Origin: Capnocytophaga sp. oral taxon 338 str. F0234
GTDB lineage: Bacteria > Bacteroidota > Bacteroidia > Flavobacteriales > Flavobacteriaceae
NCBI RefSeq assembly: GCF_000192225.1
Contig: NZ_GL872413.1
Location: 1,725,480 to 1,786,159, forward strand
Direction of reading: 5' to 3'
DNA: 60,680 nt
A program made the translations under genes and the position numbers. Positions 1 to 8,959 of the stretch are shown in pieces. Position 1 is the stretch's first letter, and the number at the start of each line of letters is the position of its first letter. The notes under the pieces are model-generated. The model had not been told where the DNA came from. It saw nothing but the letters and a program-made list of their open reading frames with translations, and did no database searches.

Positions 1-49
1 TATTCAAAATATTTTTATCTCATAGGGAGGAAAATCCAAAAGAAAGTAG

Positions 50-57
50 TACCTTTG
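50..57 (+). promoter_or_regulatory. -7 promoter box of the transaldolase-like gene
   Basis: TACCTTTG fits the Bacteroidota -7 consensus TAnnTTTG and sits 16 bases before the ATG at 74, so the leader would be very short. No clear TTTG -33 box is visible at the expected distance. Confidence 0.55.
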
Positions 58-73
58 TCAAAAAATTATAACA

Positions 74-721
74 ATGAAATTCTTTATAGACACTGCCAAT
101 CTGGCACAGATTCAAGAGGCTGAACACTTAGGAGTATTGGATGGCGTTACAACCAACCCTTCCTTAATGGCGAAAGAAGGTATTCGCGGAGAGGCAAATA
201 TCCAGAAACATTACAAGGATATTTGTCATATTGTTCAAGGAGATGTCTCCGCTGAAGTAATCGCTACCGATTACGAAGGAATTATCCGAGAAGGAGAAAT
301 CCTTGCAAACCTTCATCCTCAGATCGTAGTAAAAGTTCCTATGATAAAGGATGGAATTCGGGCTATTCGCTACTTTTCACAGAAAGGAATTCGTACTAAC
401 TGTACCTTAGTTTTCTCTGCTGGACAGGCTCTTTTAGCAGCCAAGGCAGGAGCCACTTATGTTTCTCCTTTTATTGGACGTTTGGACGATATCTCCACTG
501 ATGGATTAGGTCTGATTGCTGACATTCGCCTTATCTATGATAATTATGGCTATAACACCCAAATACTTGCAGCTTCTGTGCGCCATACCATGCATATTAT
601 AGAATGTGCTAAGATTGGAGCTGACGTAATTACAGCCCCTCTCTCAGCCATCTTAGGACTTCTCAAGCACCCACTTACCGATATTGGCTTGGAAAAATTC
701 TTAGCTGATGCCAAAGGATAG
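74..721 (+). CDS. fsa: Transaldolase / fructose-6-phosphate aldolase-like protein
   Basis: A 215-residue TIM-barrel class I aldolase of the small TalC/FSA subfamily, the normal length for that group. The N-terminus MKFFIDTAN, the VTTNPSL segment (residues 25-31) and the Schiff-base lysine in VVKVPM (Lys87) are all present, as is the C-terminal helix region. Members either transfer dihydroxyacetone units between sugar phosphates in the non-oxidative pentose phosphate pathway or cleave fructose 6-phosphate; sequence alone does not settle which. It acts in the cytoplasm. It has its own promoter and is separated from convergent trmB by a shared terminator. Confidence 0.9.
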   Translation: MKFFIDTANLAQIQEAEHLGVLDGVTTNPSLMAKEGIRGEANIQKHYKDICHIVQGDVSAEVIATDYEGIIREGEILANLHPQIVVKVPMIKDGIRAIRYFSQKGIRTNCTLVFSAGQALLAAKAGATYVSPFIGRLDDISTDGLGLIADIRLIYDNYGYNTQILAASVRHTMHIIECAKIGADVITAPLSAILGLLKHPLTDIGLEKFLADAKG

Positions 722-733
722 ACCCTATAGAAA

Positions 734-760
734 AGGGTGCCCTTCTTTCTGAGGCACCCT
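734..760. terminator. Bidirectional terminator between the aldolase gene and trmB
   Basis: An 8-bp perfect inverted repeat, AGGGTGCC / GGCACCCT, with an 11-base loop lies between the two convergent genes. It has A residues on the left and T-rich sequence on the right, so it can work in both directions. Confidence 0.8.
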
Positions 761-767
761 ACACTTT

Positions 768-1442
768 TTACTTTAACCGAAAACAGATGTAAGTAATCGG
801 TTTTCCCTGCGAAAGATATTGTTTTTCATAGGTAGTTTGTATAGCTAATACTTCAGCAGGAGCCCCTTCATTTCGGTAGATATGATGGTTGGCATAAAGT
901 ACCTCTTGCCCCAGTCCATGAAGAAGTCCTAAGGTATATCCGTGTAAATATTCACTATCCGTTTTTAGATGAATTACCCCCTGAGGAGAAAGGATTCTTT
1001 TATATCTCTCCAAAAACTCCTCATTGGTAAGCCTATGTTTGGTACGCTTATACTTTATCTGAGGATCTGGAAAGGTAATCCATATTTCGGAAACCTCATT
1101 AGGAGCAAAAAACATATCAATAAGTTCAATTTGTGTCCGAAGGAAAGCTGCATTGGTAATACCTACCTCCAAAGCTGTTTTGGCTCCCCTCCAAAAGCGT
1201 GCTCCCTTTATATCTACCCCTATAAAGTTCTTACAAGAATTTCGTTGCGCTAAATTCACTGTATATTCCCCTTTTCCACACCCCAATTCCAAAACTATAG
1301 GGTGCTCATTTTTAAAAAAATCTCTTGCCCAAGAGCCCCTTAATGGAAATTTTCCAGCAATCACCTCCTCCCTGTTGGGTTGTATTACATTGGCAAAAGT
1401 TTCATTCTCTTTAAATCGTTTTAGCTTATTTTTACTTCCCAT
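768..1442 (-). CDS. trmB: tRNA (guanine-N7-)-methyltransferase TrmB
   Basis: A 224-residue class I SAM methyltransferase that makes m7G46 in tRNA. The SAM-binding motif VLELGCGKGEY (about residues 50-60), the acidic GVDIKG strand end and the TrmB-specific segment ITFPDPQIKYKRTKHRL (about 123-139) are all clear. Length is usual for the family. It lies 17 bases after the Fe-S protein gene on the same strand and is probably co-transcribed with it. Confidence 0.95.
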   Translation of the reverse strand: MGSKNKLKRFKENETFANVIQPNREEVIAGKFPLRGSWARDFFKNEHPIVLELGCGKGEYTVNLAQRNSCKNFIGVDIKGARFWRGAKTALEVGITNAAFLRTQIELIDMFFAPNEVSEIWITFPDPQIKYKRTKHRLTNEEFLERYKRILSPQGVIHLKTDSEYLHGYTLGLLHGLGQEVLYANHHIYRNEGAPAEVLAIQTTYEKQYLSQGKPITYICFRLK

Positions 1443-1459
1443 ACAATTTCATAAATCAT

Positions 1460-2248
1460 CTATAAATCTTCTGCTTGTTCTATCAGCAAAGCTATATCCA
1501 TCACAGGCACTATCGTTTTTTGTTGATTTTTCACTCCATCGGTAAGCATTGTATTACAAAAAGGGCAAGCTGTAACAATAATTTCAGGACATACCTGCAA
1601 AGCCTGTTCTGCACGTACATTATTAATTTCAGCAGTTCCTTTCTCCGCCTCCTTGAACATCTGAGCTCCTCCTGCCCCACAACAGAAAGAATGAGCTCTA
1701 TTCTTCTTCATCTCTACAATCTCAGCTTCTAACTTCTCAAGAAGTGCCCGTGGAGCTTCATACTCTCCGTTCCCCCTTCCTAAATAACAAGGATCATGAA
1801 AGGTAATACGCTTTCCCTTGAATATACCTCCTTCCACCCTCAAACGACCTTCTTCCAGAAGTTGCTTAAGCAATTGAGTGTGATGAAGTACTTCATACTT
1901 TCCCCCTAATGAGGGATATTCATTACGTAAAGTATTGAAACAATGTGGACAAGCAGTTACTATCTTAGTAATTCTATAATTATTAAGTGTTTCTATATTA
2001 GTCAGCGCCTGCATTTGAAAAAGAAATTCATTTCCAGCTCTTTTGGCAGGATCTCCAGTACAACCTTCTTCTGATCCTAATACGGCAAAGGAAACTTCCG
2101 CCTTGCAGAGTATTTTAGCAAAGGCTTTGGTAACACGGCGAGCACGTTCATCAAAACTCCCCGCACAACCTACCCAAAAGAGAATTTCTGGTTGCACTCC
2201 CTGAGCACTGAGCTCTGCCATTGTTGGAATATGAATAGGTGTATTCAT
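1460..2248 (-). CDS. (Fe-S)-binding protein with two CCG domains
   Basis: A 262-residue protein with two cysteine-rich CCG domains like HdrB, GlpC and LldE. Visible motifs are FWVGCAGSFDER, CPHCFNTL, HDPCYLGRGNGEYEAPR, FCCGAGGAQM and TACPFCNTML, which can hold a [4Fe-4S] cluster and often serve quinone or disulfide redox chemistry. I start it at the ATG at 2248; a longer reading to 2302 runs through the promoter box at 2264-2271. In relatives a 4Fe-4S ferredoxin-type partner is usually adjacent; none is seen here, because divergent mtaB lies upstream. The electron partner is unknown. Confidence 0.85.
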   Translation of the reverse strand: MNTPIHIPTMAELSAQGVQPEILFWVGCAGSFDERARRVTKAFAKILCKAEVSFAVLGSEEGCTGDPAKRAGNEFLFQMQALTNIETLNNYRITKIVTACPHCFNTLRNEYPSLGGKYEVLHHTQLLKQLLEEGRLRVEGGIFKGKRITFHDPCYLGRGNGEYEAPRALLEKLEAEIVEMKKNRAHSFCCGAGGAQMFKEAEKGTAEINNVRAEQALQVCPEIIVTACPFCNTMLTDGVKNQQKTIVPVMDIALLIEQAEDL

Positions 2249-2263
2249 TCTCTTTTTTGAGCG

Positions 2264-2271
2264 CAAAATTA
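2264..2271 (-). promoter_or_regulatory. -7 promoter box of the Fe-S protein / trmB pair
   Basis: On the minus strand this reads TAATTTTG, a TAnnTTTG box 15 bases from the ATG at 2248. It decides the start codon, because the longer open frame would place the first 18 codons across the promoter. Confidence 0.65.
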
Positions 2272-2448
2272 CGAAAATAATAATTAACGATTCATGATTC
2301 ATAACTAATTTTTTAATATACTCAATATCAACATTATAATCTATAATTAAGATAGAATCCTCCTATGAACTTATAGAGGTTTAATGACTATACTACTCAA
2401 TAATTACCTTACAGAACAGGCAAATTACATTAATTAAATAGTTTTTTG

Positions 2449-2456
2449 TACCTTTG
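2449..2456 (+). promoter_or_regulatory. -7 promoter box of mtaB-recG
   Basis: TACCTTTG, 64 bases upstream of the mtaB ATG. This gives a leader of about 60 bases. No TTTG -33 box is obvious. Confidence 0.55.
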
Positions 2457-2520
2457 TGCCGAGTTTGAAAAGGCTCCTCTGATGAGTTTGTGATTTTTTA
2501 CTAAATCTTACTTTATATCT

Positions 2521-3837
2521 ATGAAAAAACGTGTTGCCTTCTACACTTTGGGTTGTAAGCTGAATTTTGCTGAAACAGCAACTATTGCTCGTAGCTTTGA
2601 AAACGAAGGATTTGATAAGGTAGACTTTGAAGAACCTGCCGACATATATGTAATTAACACTTGTTCTGTTACTGAAAATGCAGATAAACAATTTAAGCAA
2701 ATTGTACGTAAAGCCTTAAAACATAATGAAAATGCTTTTATAGCTGCCATAGGTTGTTATGCTCAACTTAAACCAGAAGACCTCATTGCAGTAGATGGAG
2801 TGGATTTGGTATTAGGCGCTAAAGAAAAATTCAATATCACTCAATATATTGATGACCTTACCAAGCTCAATAAAGGACAAGTACATTCCTGTGACATCAA
2901 TGAAGCCGATTTCTATGTAGGAAGTTATTCCATAGGTGACCGTACACGTGCTTTCCTAAAGATACAAGATGGCTGTGACTACAAATGCACCTATTGTGCC
3001 ATTCCTATGGCTCGAGGTATCTCCCGTAGTGATACTATTGAAAATATCTTGAAGAATGCTAAAAAAATATCTGAGAATAACATCAAAGAAATCGTACTTA
3101 CTGGGGTAAATATAGGGGATTATGGAAAAGGAGAATTCGGTAATAAGAAGCATGAACACACTTTTTTAGAACTCATCCAAGCGCTGGATACAGTAGAGGG
3201 AATAGAACGCTTACGTATCTCCTCCATTGAACCTAATCTGCTTAAGGATGAAACCATTGCTTTTGTTGCTCAAAGTCGTAGCTTTGTTCCTCATTTCCAT
3301 ATTCCTTTACAAAGTGGCAGCAATGATATCTTAAAGAAGATGAAGCGCCGCTACCTCAGAGAACTCTACCAGAATCGTGTGGCTAAAATCAAAGAGGAAA
3401 TGCCTGATGCCTGCATAGGAGTAGATGTTATCGTAGGTTTTCCTGGAGAAACAGATGAGCATTTCTTAGAAACCTATCATTTTCTTAACGAACTGGATAT
3501 CTCTTACCTACATGTATTCACCTATTCCGAACGTGACAATACCGAAGCCGTAAAGATGGAAGGAGTTGTTCCCAGTGAGATACGCGCCAAACGAAGCCGT
3601 ATGTTACGTGGACTCTCAGCAAAAAAGCGACATTATTTCTATGAAAAACAATTAGGCACTACCCATAAAGTACTCTTTGAAAGTGATAACAAGGATGGAT
3701 TCATGCACGGATTCACAGAGAATTACGTAAAGGTAAAAACACCCTGGAACCCTAATCTCATTAACACCTTGCAACCTGTGGTTCTAAAGAAAATAGACTC
3801 TGATGGCATAGTTACTGTGGAATTCTTAAATACTTAA
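2521..3837 (+). CDS. mtaB: tRNA t6A37 methylthiotransferase MtaB
   Basis: A 438-residue radical-SAM methylthiotransferase that converts t6A37 to ms2t6A37 in tRNAs reading ANN codons. The N-terminal UPF0004 domain carries the three auxiliary-cluster cysteines (Cys12, Cys48, Cys79). The radical-SAM CxxxCxxC motif appears as CDYKCTYC near residue 150, and a TRAM-like C-terminus follows. TLGCKLNFAET at the start is typical of MtaB rather than MiaB or RimO. It is followed after 7 bases by recG, so the two are likely one transcript. Confidence 0.93.
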   Translation: MKKRVAFYTLGCKLNFAETATIARSFENEGFDKVDFEEPADIYVINTCSVTENADKQFKQIVRKALKHNENAFIAAIGCYAQLKPEDLIAVDGVDLVLGAKEKFNITQYIDDLTKLNKGQVHSCDINEADFYVGSYSIGDRTRAFLKIQDGCDYKCTYCAIPMARGISRSDTIENILKNAKKISENNIKEIVLTGVNIGDYGKGEFGNKKHEHTFLELIQALDTVEGIERLRISSIEPNLLKDETIAFVAQSRSFVPHFHIPLQSGSNDILKKMKRRYLRELYQNRVAKIKEEMPDACIGVDVIVGFPGETDEHFLETYHFLNELDISYLHVFTYSERDNTEAVKMEGVVPSEIRAKRSRMLRGLSAKKRHYFYEKQLGTTHKVLFESDNKDGFMHGFTENYVKVKTPWNPNLINTLQPVVLKKIDSDGIVTVEFLNT

Positions 3838-3844
3838 ACCCTAT

Positions 3845-5947
3845 ATGGTTATACTGGAAACACCCATTGAACACCTAAGAGGAGTGGGCACCCAGCGCGC
3901 TACCCTACTCAAGAATGAACTTCAAGTAGCTAATTATCAGGATTTGCTACACCTGTTTCCTACGCGATATATTGATAGAACACAATACTATAAAATACAG
4001 GATTTAAGAGACTCCTCTGCTGAAGTACAGATTATTGGACGTATTATTCACCTTAAAACAGTAACTGGAAAAAATAAAAGACAGCAGAGACTTGTGGCTA
4101 CCTTTACCGATGGTACTGCAAGTATGGAACTTATTTGGTTTCACCCTTCTCAATGGCTTAAAGATCATCTATTACTAAATGTGCCTTATGTGATCTTTGG
4201 CAGATGTTCCCTCTTCGCAGGAACTTTTTCCATGGTACATCCTGAAATGGAAACTCTTGAGGAACATCAAAACACGCTGCAAGGAAATATACAAGCGGTA
4301 TACCCTTCTACTGAAAAACTTACTAAAAGAGGTATTACCCAGCGAGTAATGCGCAGGCTCTTCGAGACTCTCTTTCATGAAGTAGGTAAGGACTTCCAAG
4401 AAACCCTACCTAATGAAATGCTCCAACCATTACGATTGCTTCCAAAGGGAGAAGCCCTCTTTCAGATTCATTTTCCTCAGTCACAAGACCTTTTAGCCAA
4501 AGCACAGTTCAGGCTTAAGTTAGAAGAACTCTTTTATATACAATTACAACTGATACAGAAAAATTATCTAAATAAGAAATTGAAAGGGTTTCTATTCCCA
4601 AAAGTAGGAGATTATTTTAATACTTTCTATTATCAATATCTTCCCTTTCCACTAACCGAAGCACAAAAGCGAGTAATTAAGGAAATCCGTAATGATATGG
4701 CAACAGGAGCACAAATGAACCGCCTCTTACAAGGAGATGTAGGAGCTGGAAAAACCATCGTAGCACTTTTTGCTATGCTTTTAGCCTTGGATAATCATTA
4801 CCAAGCTTGTCTTATGGCACCTACAGAAATCCTTGCACAACAACATTTTCAAGGTATATCCTCCTTATTAGCTCATACAAATGTACACATTGCCCTCCTT
4901 ACAGGAAGTACAAAAACTAAAGAAAGACACCTCATTCATCAGTCACTGGAAAATGGTCAACTACAAATAGTGATAGGTACACACGCCCTACTGGAGGATA
5001 AGGTAAGGTTTCATAACTTAGGCTTAGCAATTATAGATGAACAACATAGGTTTGGAGTAGAACAACGCTCTAAACTCTGGCACAAAAATGAGCTTCCGCC
5101 TCATGTGCTAATCATGTCCGCCACACCTATCCCCCGTACCTTAGCCATGAGCTTATATGGTGATTTGGATATTTCTGTTATTGATGAACTTCCTCCTGGA
5201 AGGAAACCAATCAAAACCATTCATCAATATGATACCCATCGGGGGAAAATATATCAATTTCTTCATGATGAAATCACCAAGGGACGGCAAATATACGTAG
5301 TCTATCCCCTTATAGAAGAATCCGAGGCTCTTTCTTTCAAGAACCTTACCGAAGGCTACCAGCAACTCTGTAGCGCCTTTCCTGCTCCTGAATATACCAT
5401 TGCTATGGTACACGGACAGCTCAAACCTGAAGAGAAAGAAGCCCAAATGCAACTCTTCCAAGAAGGAAAAGCCCAAATCATGGTAGCTACTACCGTCATA
5501 GAAGTAGGAGTCAATGTGCCTAATGCTTCGGTCATGCTTATAGAAAGTGCTGAACGCTTCGGGCTCTCACAACTCCACCAACTCCGTGGACGCGTAGGAC
5601 GTGGGGCTGAACAAAGCTATTGCATCCTGATGACGGATGTAAAACTCAGTCATGATTCTCGTACCCGTATGGAAACTATGGTCGCCACCAATGATGGCTT
5701 TCAAATCGCTGAAGTAGATCTAAAACTCAGAGGACCTGGTGACCTTATGGGCAAACAACAAAGTGGCGTTCTTGCCCTAAAAATTGCCGACTTGGTCAAG
5801 GATGGAGCACTCTTGAAAGTCGCTCGTGATTATGCCACTGACCTGATCCACATAGACCCTGAACTGACCGACCCCTCTCATGTAAATGTTGCCAATACCC
5901 TTTCCTTACTTAAAAGAAACAGAGGTATTTGGAATTACATCAGCTAA
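3845..5947 (+). CDS. recG: ATP-dependent DNA helicase RecG
   Basis: A 700-residue superfamily 2 helicase that remodels stalled forks and branched DNA. The N-terminal OB/wedge domain (about residues 55-130) is followed by the helicase core with GDVGAGKT (Walker A), IIDEQHRFGVEQR (DEQH box), MSATPIPRT (motif III), TTVIEVGVNVPNA (motif V) and QLRGRVGRG (motif VI). Length is as expected for Bacteroidota RecG. The gene follows mtaB by 7 bases with no promoter box of its own. Confidence 0.96.
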   Translation: MVILETPIEHLRGVGTQRATLLKNELQVANYQDLLHLFPTRYIDRTQYYKIQDLRDSSAEVQIIGRIIHLKTVTGKNKRQQRLVATFTDGTASMELIWFHPSQWLKDHLLLNVPYVIFGRCSLFAGTFSMVHPEMETLEEHQNTLQGNIQAVYPSTEKLTKRGITQRVMRRLFETLFHEVGKDFQETLPNEMLQPLRLLPKGEALFQIHFPQSQDLLAKAQFRLKLEELFYIQLQLIQKNYLNKKLKGFLFPKVGDYFNTFYYQYLPFPLTEAQKRVIKEIRNDMATGAQMNRLLQGDVGAGKTIVALFAMLLALDNHYQACLMAPTEILAQQHFQGISSLLAHTNVHIALLTGSTKTKERHLIHQSLENGQLQIVIGTHALLEDKVRFHNLGLAIIDEQHRFGVEQRSKLWHKNELPPHVLIMSATPIPRTLAMSLYGDLDISVIDELPPGRKPIKTIHQYDTHRGKIYQFLHDEITKGRQIYVVYPLIEESEALSFKNLTEGYQQLCSAFPAPEYTIAMVHGQLKPEEKEAQMQLFQEGKAQIMVATTVIEVGVNVPNASVMLIESAERFGLSQLHQLRGRVGRGAEQSYCILMTDVKLSHDSRTRMETMVATNDGFQIAEVDLKLRGPGDLMGKQQSGVLALKIADLVKDGALLKVARDYATDLIHIDPELTDPSHVNVANTLSLLKRNRGIWNYIS

Positions 5948-5998
5948 TAGAACATAAAAAAGGCTTTCTTATGGCAATTGACGAACCTACGTTAAATT

Positions 5999-6031
5999 TT
6001 TGCTTTTTTAGAAAAAAAATGCGTACTTTTG
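5999..6031 (+). promoter_or_regulatory. Promoter of the accA operon
   Basis: TTTG at 5999-6002 and TACTTTTG at 6024-6031, separated by 21 bases, match the Bacteroidota -33/-7 consensus. The start codon of accA is 57 bases downstream. Confidence 0.7.
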
Positions 6032-6087
6032 CACCGCTGAATATGGTAGATTTTTTGACCACATCTCTATAATCAAACTTAAAGAAT

Positions 6088-7038
6088 ATGGAATATTTAG
6101 ATTTTGAGCTTCCTATTAAGGAACTTGAAGAACAGTTAGATAAATGTATTGCCCTCGGAAATGAAAGTAATGTAGATGTTTCTGATACTTGTAAAAAACT
6201 CACTAAACGATTAGACCAAGTAAAAAAAGATATCTATGAAAATCTTACTCCTTGGCAGCGTGTACAAGTATCTCGGCATATTGACCGCCCTTATGCCCTT
6301 GATTATATTCACGCACTCTGTGGTAATACCTTCATAGAACTTCATGGAGATCGTACTGTAGGAGATGATAAAGCAATGGTGGGAGGCTTAGGAAAGATTG
6401 GCAATCAATCCTATATGTTTATCGGACAACAAAAAGGGAATAATACCAAGAGTCGCCAATATCGCAACTTTGGGATGCCTAACCCTGAAGGGTACCGAAA
6501 GGCATTGCGCCTAATGAAATCCGCTGAGAAATTCAATATTCCCGTGGTTACCTTTATTGATACACCTGGTGCTTATCCTGGTATAGAGGCTGAAGAAAGA
6601 GGACAAGGAGAGGCTATCGCTCGTAACCTGTTGGAAATGTCTCGATTACAAGTACCCATTATCGTCTTTATCATAGGAGAAGGAGCCTCCGGAGGAGCCC
6701 TCGGTATAGGAGTAGGAGATAAAGTATTCATGCTTGAAAATACTTGGTATTCCGTAATCTCTCCTGAATCCTGTTCCTCTATCCTTTGGCGTAGTTGGGA
6801 GTATAAAGAGCGTGCTGCAGATGCCCTTAAACTTACTGCTAAGGACATGAAGGCTAATGGACTCATTGACGATATTATCAAAGAACCTCTTGGAGGGGCT
6901 CATCGAGACAAACCGGCTATCTTTGAAAGCGTTAAAAAAGCTATTGAGGATACCTATAAAAAACTCTCCAAACTCACTGTGGAGAAACTTGTGGAAAAAA
7001 GAATGGAAAAATACACCAGCTATGGTGTTTATAAATAG
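6088..7038 (+). CDS. accA: Acetyl-CoA carboxylase carboxyltransferase subunit alpha
   Basis: A 316-residue alpha subunit of the carboxyltransferase that moves the carboxyl group from biotin to acetyl-CoA, the first step of fatty acid synthesis. Hallmarks are the helical N-terminus, [33 protein letters not shown] and the oxyanion-forming [15 protein letters not shown]. The partner AccD is not in this window. It heads an apparent four-gene operon with a tiny lipoprotein, a small membrane protein and a 135-residue protein, spaced 22, 16 and 13 bases apart. Confidence 0.96.
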   Translation: MEYLDFELPIKELEEQLDKCIALGNESNVDVSDTCKKLTKRLDQVKKDIYENLTPWQRVQVSRHIDRPYALDYIHALCGNTFIELHGDRTVGDDKAMVGGLGKIGNQSYMFIGQQKGNNTKSRQYRNFGMPNPEGYRKALRLMKSAEKFNIPVVTFIDTPGAYPGIEAEERGQGEAIARNLLEMSRLQVPIIVFIIGEGASGGALGIGVGDKVFMLENTWYSVISPESCSSILWRSWEYKERAADALKLTAKDMKANGLIDDIIKEPLGGAHRDKPAIFESVKKAIEDTYKKLSKLTVEKLVEKRMEKYTSYGVYK

Positions 7039-7060
7039 AAACACAAACAATTATAAGAAT

Positions 7061-7165
7061 ATGAAATGGTTTAAAATTATTTGTATAATCCTCTCTTTAG
7101 GAACATTGGCAAGCAGTTGTGGTGCTTTTCAGGGACATGCCTGCCCACATAGTAGAAGGTGCTAA
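7061..7165 (+). CDS. Tiny predicted lipoprotein (34 residues)
   Basis: The ATG at 7061 begins a 34-residue product with a lysine-containing start, a hydrophobic stretch IICIILSLGTLA and a lipobox LASSC ending at Cys20. The mature peptide would be only 15 residues and contains two further cysteines (CGAFQGHACPHSRRC). It sits 22 bases after accA and 16 bases before the next gene, which supports translation. A longer open frame overlapping accA is a shadow. Function is unknown; the spacing within the operon and the clean lipobox are the main support. Confidence 0.6.
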   Translation: MKWFKIICIILSLGTLASSCGAFQGHACPHSRRC

Positions 7166-7181
7166 CTTAAATACTTAACGA

Positions 7182-7418
7182 ATGTCAGCTAAAGGTCGTG
7201 CTTTTCTATTAAATTTTCTCTGTTTTGGAGTTCTTTTTATCCTTATCCGATGGGGAGTGCTCTATTTTTTTCCTAATCTCACCTACATGATTGCTTTCCT
7301 TATTACAGGAATTCTATCCATCATATTAGCCCCTCGATTTGCTGCCTTTAAAAAAGAGGAAGGTAAGGAAGTCATTCTCATGAAATGGATTTTCCTTAAG
7401 AATATACGAGAACTATAA
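7182..7418 (+). CDS. Small conserved-looking membrane protein (78 residues)
   Basis: A 78-residue protein with two hydrophobic segments (about residues 7-25 and 31-49) and a basic C-terminal tail rich in Lys, Glu and Arg. I do not recognise a named family. It lies between the tiny lipoprotein and the 135-residue protein in the accA operon. A role linked to the envelope is a guess from location and topology only. Confidence 0.6.
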   Translation: MSAKGRAFLLNFLCFGVLFILIRWGVLYFFPNLTYMIAFLITGILSIILAPRFAAFKKEEGKEVILMKWIFLKNIREL

Positions 7419-7431
7419 TTAGGGTAATATC

Positions 7432-7839
7432 ATGCAAATCCAATTGAAAAAATTAGGAAAGAAGAAGATAAAAATCATTGACATCAGTTTGGAAAAACAC
7501 CCCAAAACTTTACGGGAGCTAATTACTGAATGTGTGAAGAGCGAGGTCAGGCGCTTCAATGATTCTCGTGAGGATACTTCTCTCCTGCCCTTCCTCAGTG
7601 CTAAAGAAATAGGAGAACAAGCCCAAGCAGGGAAAATTACCTTTGGTGAGAAAGAGAACCGACAACTTGCCGACCTAAACAAAGCCATTGATACAGCGAT
7701 GCTCGCCTATACCGATGGACTTTTTGCTGTATTTATTAACGAGGAAGAAATTCAAGACCTGGACGCTCCCATCCATTTGACTGATCAAAGTACTCTCACC
7801 TTCATTCGCCTTACTTTCTTAACAGGGACTTATTGGTAA
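7432..7839 (+). CDS. Hypothetical protein of a conserved-looking, possibly beta-grasp family
   Basis: A 135-residue soluble protein. The N-terminus (IQLKKLGKKKIKIIDISLEKHP) and C-terminus (LFAVFINEEEIQDLDAPIHLTDQSTLTFIRLTFLTG) look like strands of a small ubiquitin-like fold: the last strand ends in a hydrophobic run and a Gly, and the INEEEIQDLD turn resembles a ThiS/MoaD loop. The middle is helical. This fold idea is inference. It is the last gene of the accA operon, and its 3' end overlaps the 3' end of the convergent AraC gene by 29 bases. Confidence 0.65.
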   Translation: MQIQLKKLGKKKIKIIDISLEKHPKTLRELITECVKSEVRRFNDSREDTSLLPFLSAKEIGEQAQAGKITFGEKENRQLADLNKAIDTAMLAYTDGLFAVFINEEEIQDLDAPIHLTDQSTLTFIRLTFLTGTYW

Positions 7840-8824
7840 TAGTCTCTCTCATCCCCTGCGGAGTAATCCCATATTTGCGCTTAAAAGCAGTAGAGAAATG
7901 TGAAAGATATTCATACCCACACTGCAAAGCTACCTCACTGATGGACTTTTCTGTATATAACAAAAGTTGTTGGGCAAGATGCATTTTATAATCATATAAA
8001 TAGCCAAAAATAGTATTACCAAATACTTCCTTGAATCCGTAACACAATTTCTTCTCATTGAGTCCAACTTCCCGTGCCAATTCACTTATAGAGGGAGTAT
8101 GTTGCAAATCACTAATGATTCTGTCACTTACCTCATGTATCTTATCTATATCTGAATGAGTTTTACAATATTGATAGGAATGATCCGCTATTTCTTCTTG
8201 AAATTGTAATAGAAAGAGTTCTAACATTTTTAAATCGGCATAAACCTTAGCCCCTTTCCCTAATAAATGGCTATTCTTGAGTTGTTGCAATACATTCATC
8301 ATCTGAAAAGAAGTTACAAAGCATTGCTCACTCCTAAGAAAGAAATTACCTTCTTTCTGGAATTTTTGATATATATTAATAAAAGTTTCTGGATATTTGC
8401 ATGCCATTTCTGCAAACTGCGCCTCGCTTATTGCTATAGTGATTACCTCTACATTATCTTCCTTGAAGAACCTATCCTTCCCCAAACATTCTTCTTTGCA
8501 AAAGAATACATTATGAGCTCCCGCTCTCGCATAGTTATTCATTGCTTTCCCTACCTCTACATAAACCCCTCTTCTACTTCTAATTAAAAAATAGAACCGC
8601 ACTGAAGGAATAGCCATTTTCCCTTCAAAAGTATAATCATCCTTCACTTGTGCTCGCCACGAATAATAATTATACTCTCCTATGAGCTTAGCATCTATAA
8701 CAAACTCACCTGCCTTATTCTTCATATATCCATAATACTTATCTATATCTGCTTCTGTACGCATTATAGGTATTTCTATCTTAGTATTTCCCCCTTGTGG
8801 TACCTGTTCTTTTATAACTTTCAT
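7811..8824 (-). CDS. AraC-family transcriptional regulator (PchR-like)
   Basis: A 337-residue regulator with a C-terminal double helix-turn-helix (about residues 235-325): SISELAREVGLNEKKLCYGFKEVFG and SISEVALQCGYEYLSHFSTAFKRKYGITP. The N-terminal region is an unrecognised ligand-sensing domain. It is transcribed away from a TonB-dependent receptor gene with a 135-base shared intergenic region, the classic layout of PchR-type regulators that activate siderophore or metal uptake. Control of the receptor is inferred from this layout. The receptor promoter has a -7 box but no -33 box, as expected of an activator-dependent promoter. Confidence 0.85.
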   Translation of the reverse strand: MKVIKEQVPQGGNTKIEIPIMRTEADIDKYYGYMKNKAGEFVIDAKLIGEYNYYSWRAQVKDDYTFEGKMAIPSVRFYFLIRSRRGVYVEVGKAMNNYARAGAHNVFFCKEECLGKDRFFKEDNVEVITIAISEAQFAEMACKYPETFINIYQKFQKEGNFFLRSEQCFVTSFQMMNVLQQLKNSHLLGKGAKVYADLKMLELFLLQFQEEIADHSYQYCKTHSDIDKIHEVSDRIISDLQHTPSISELAREVGLNEKKLCYGFKEVFGNTIFGYLYDYKMHLAQQLLLYTEKSISEVALQCGYEYLSHFSTAFKRKYGITPQGMRETITNKSLLRK

Positions 8825-8889
8825 CTTGATTTGCTATGGAAATTAAAACTTTTGCTAAGGAAATGAAACTCTTTCCTTTTGATTTATTG

Positions 8890-8897
8890 TAATTTTG
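8890..8897 (+). promoter_or_regulatory. -7 box of the TonB receptor promoter
   Basis: TAATTTTG, 62 bases before the receptor ATG. There is no TTTG 19-21 bases upstream, suggesting help from an activator such as the adjacent AraC protein (inference). Confidence 0.55.
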
Positions 8898-8959
8898 CGC
8901 GTTCTTAGTATTTAGAACAAAATTAAATAAAAATTCTGGAATATCAAAATTTTATTTAC

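Noticed and set aside
2249-2302. 18 extra N-terminal codons for the Fe-S protein
   Set aside because: They overlap a TAATTTTG promoter box and do not look like protein; the ATG at 2248 is better.
6573-7050. Two minus-strand frames over accA
   Set aside because: They are antisense shadows of a strongly conserved enzyme gene; no promoter or start context.
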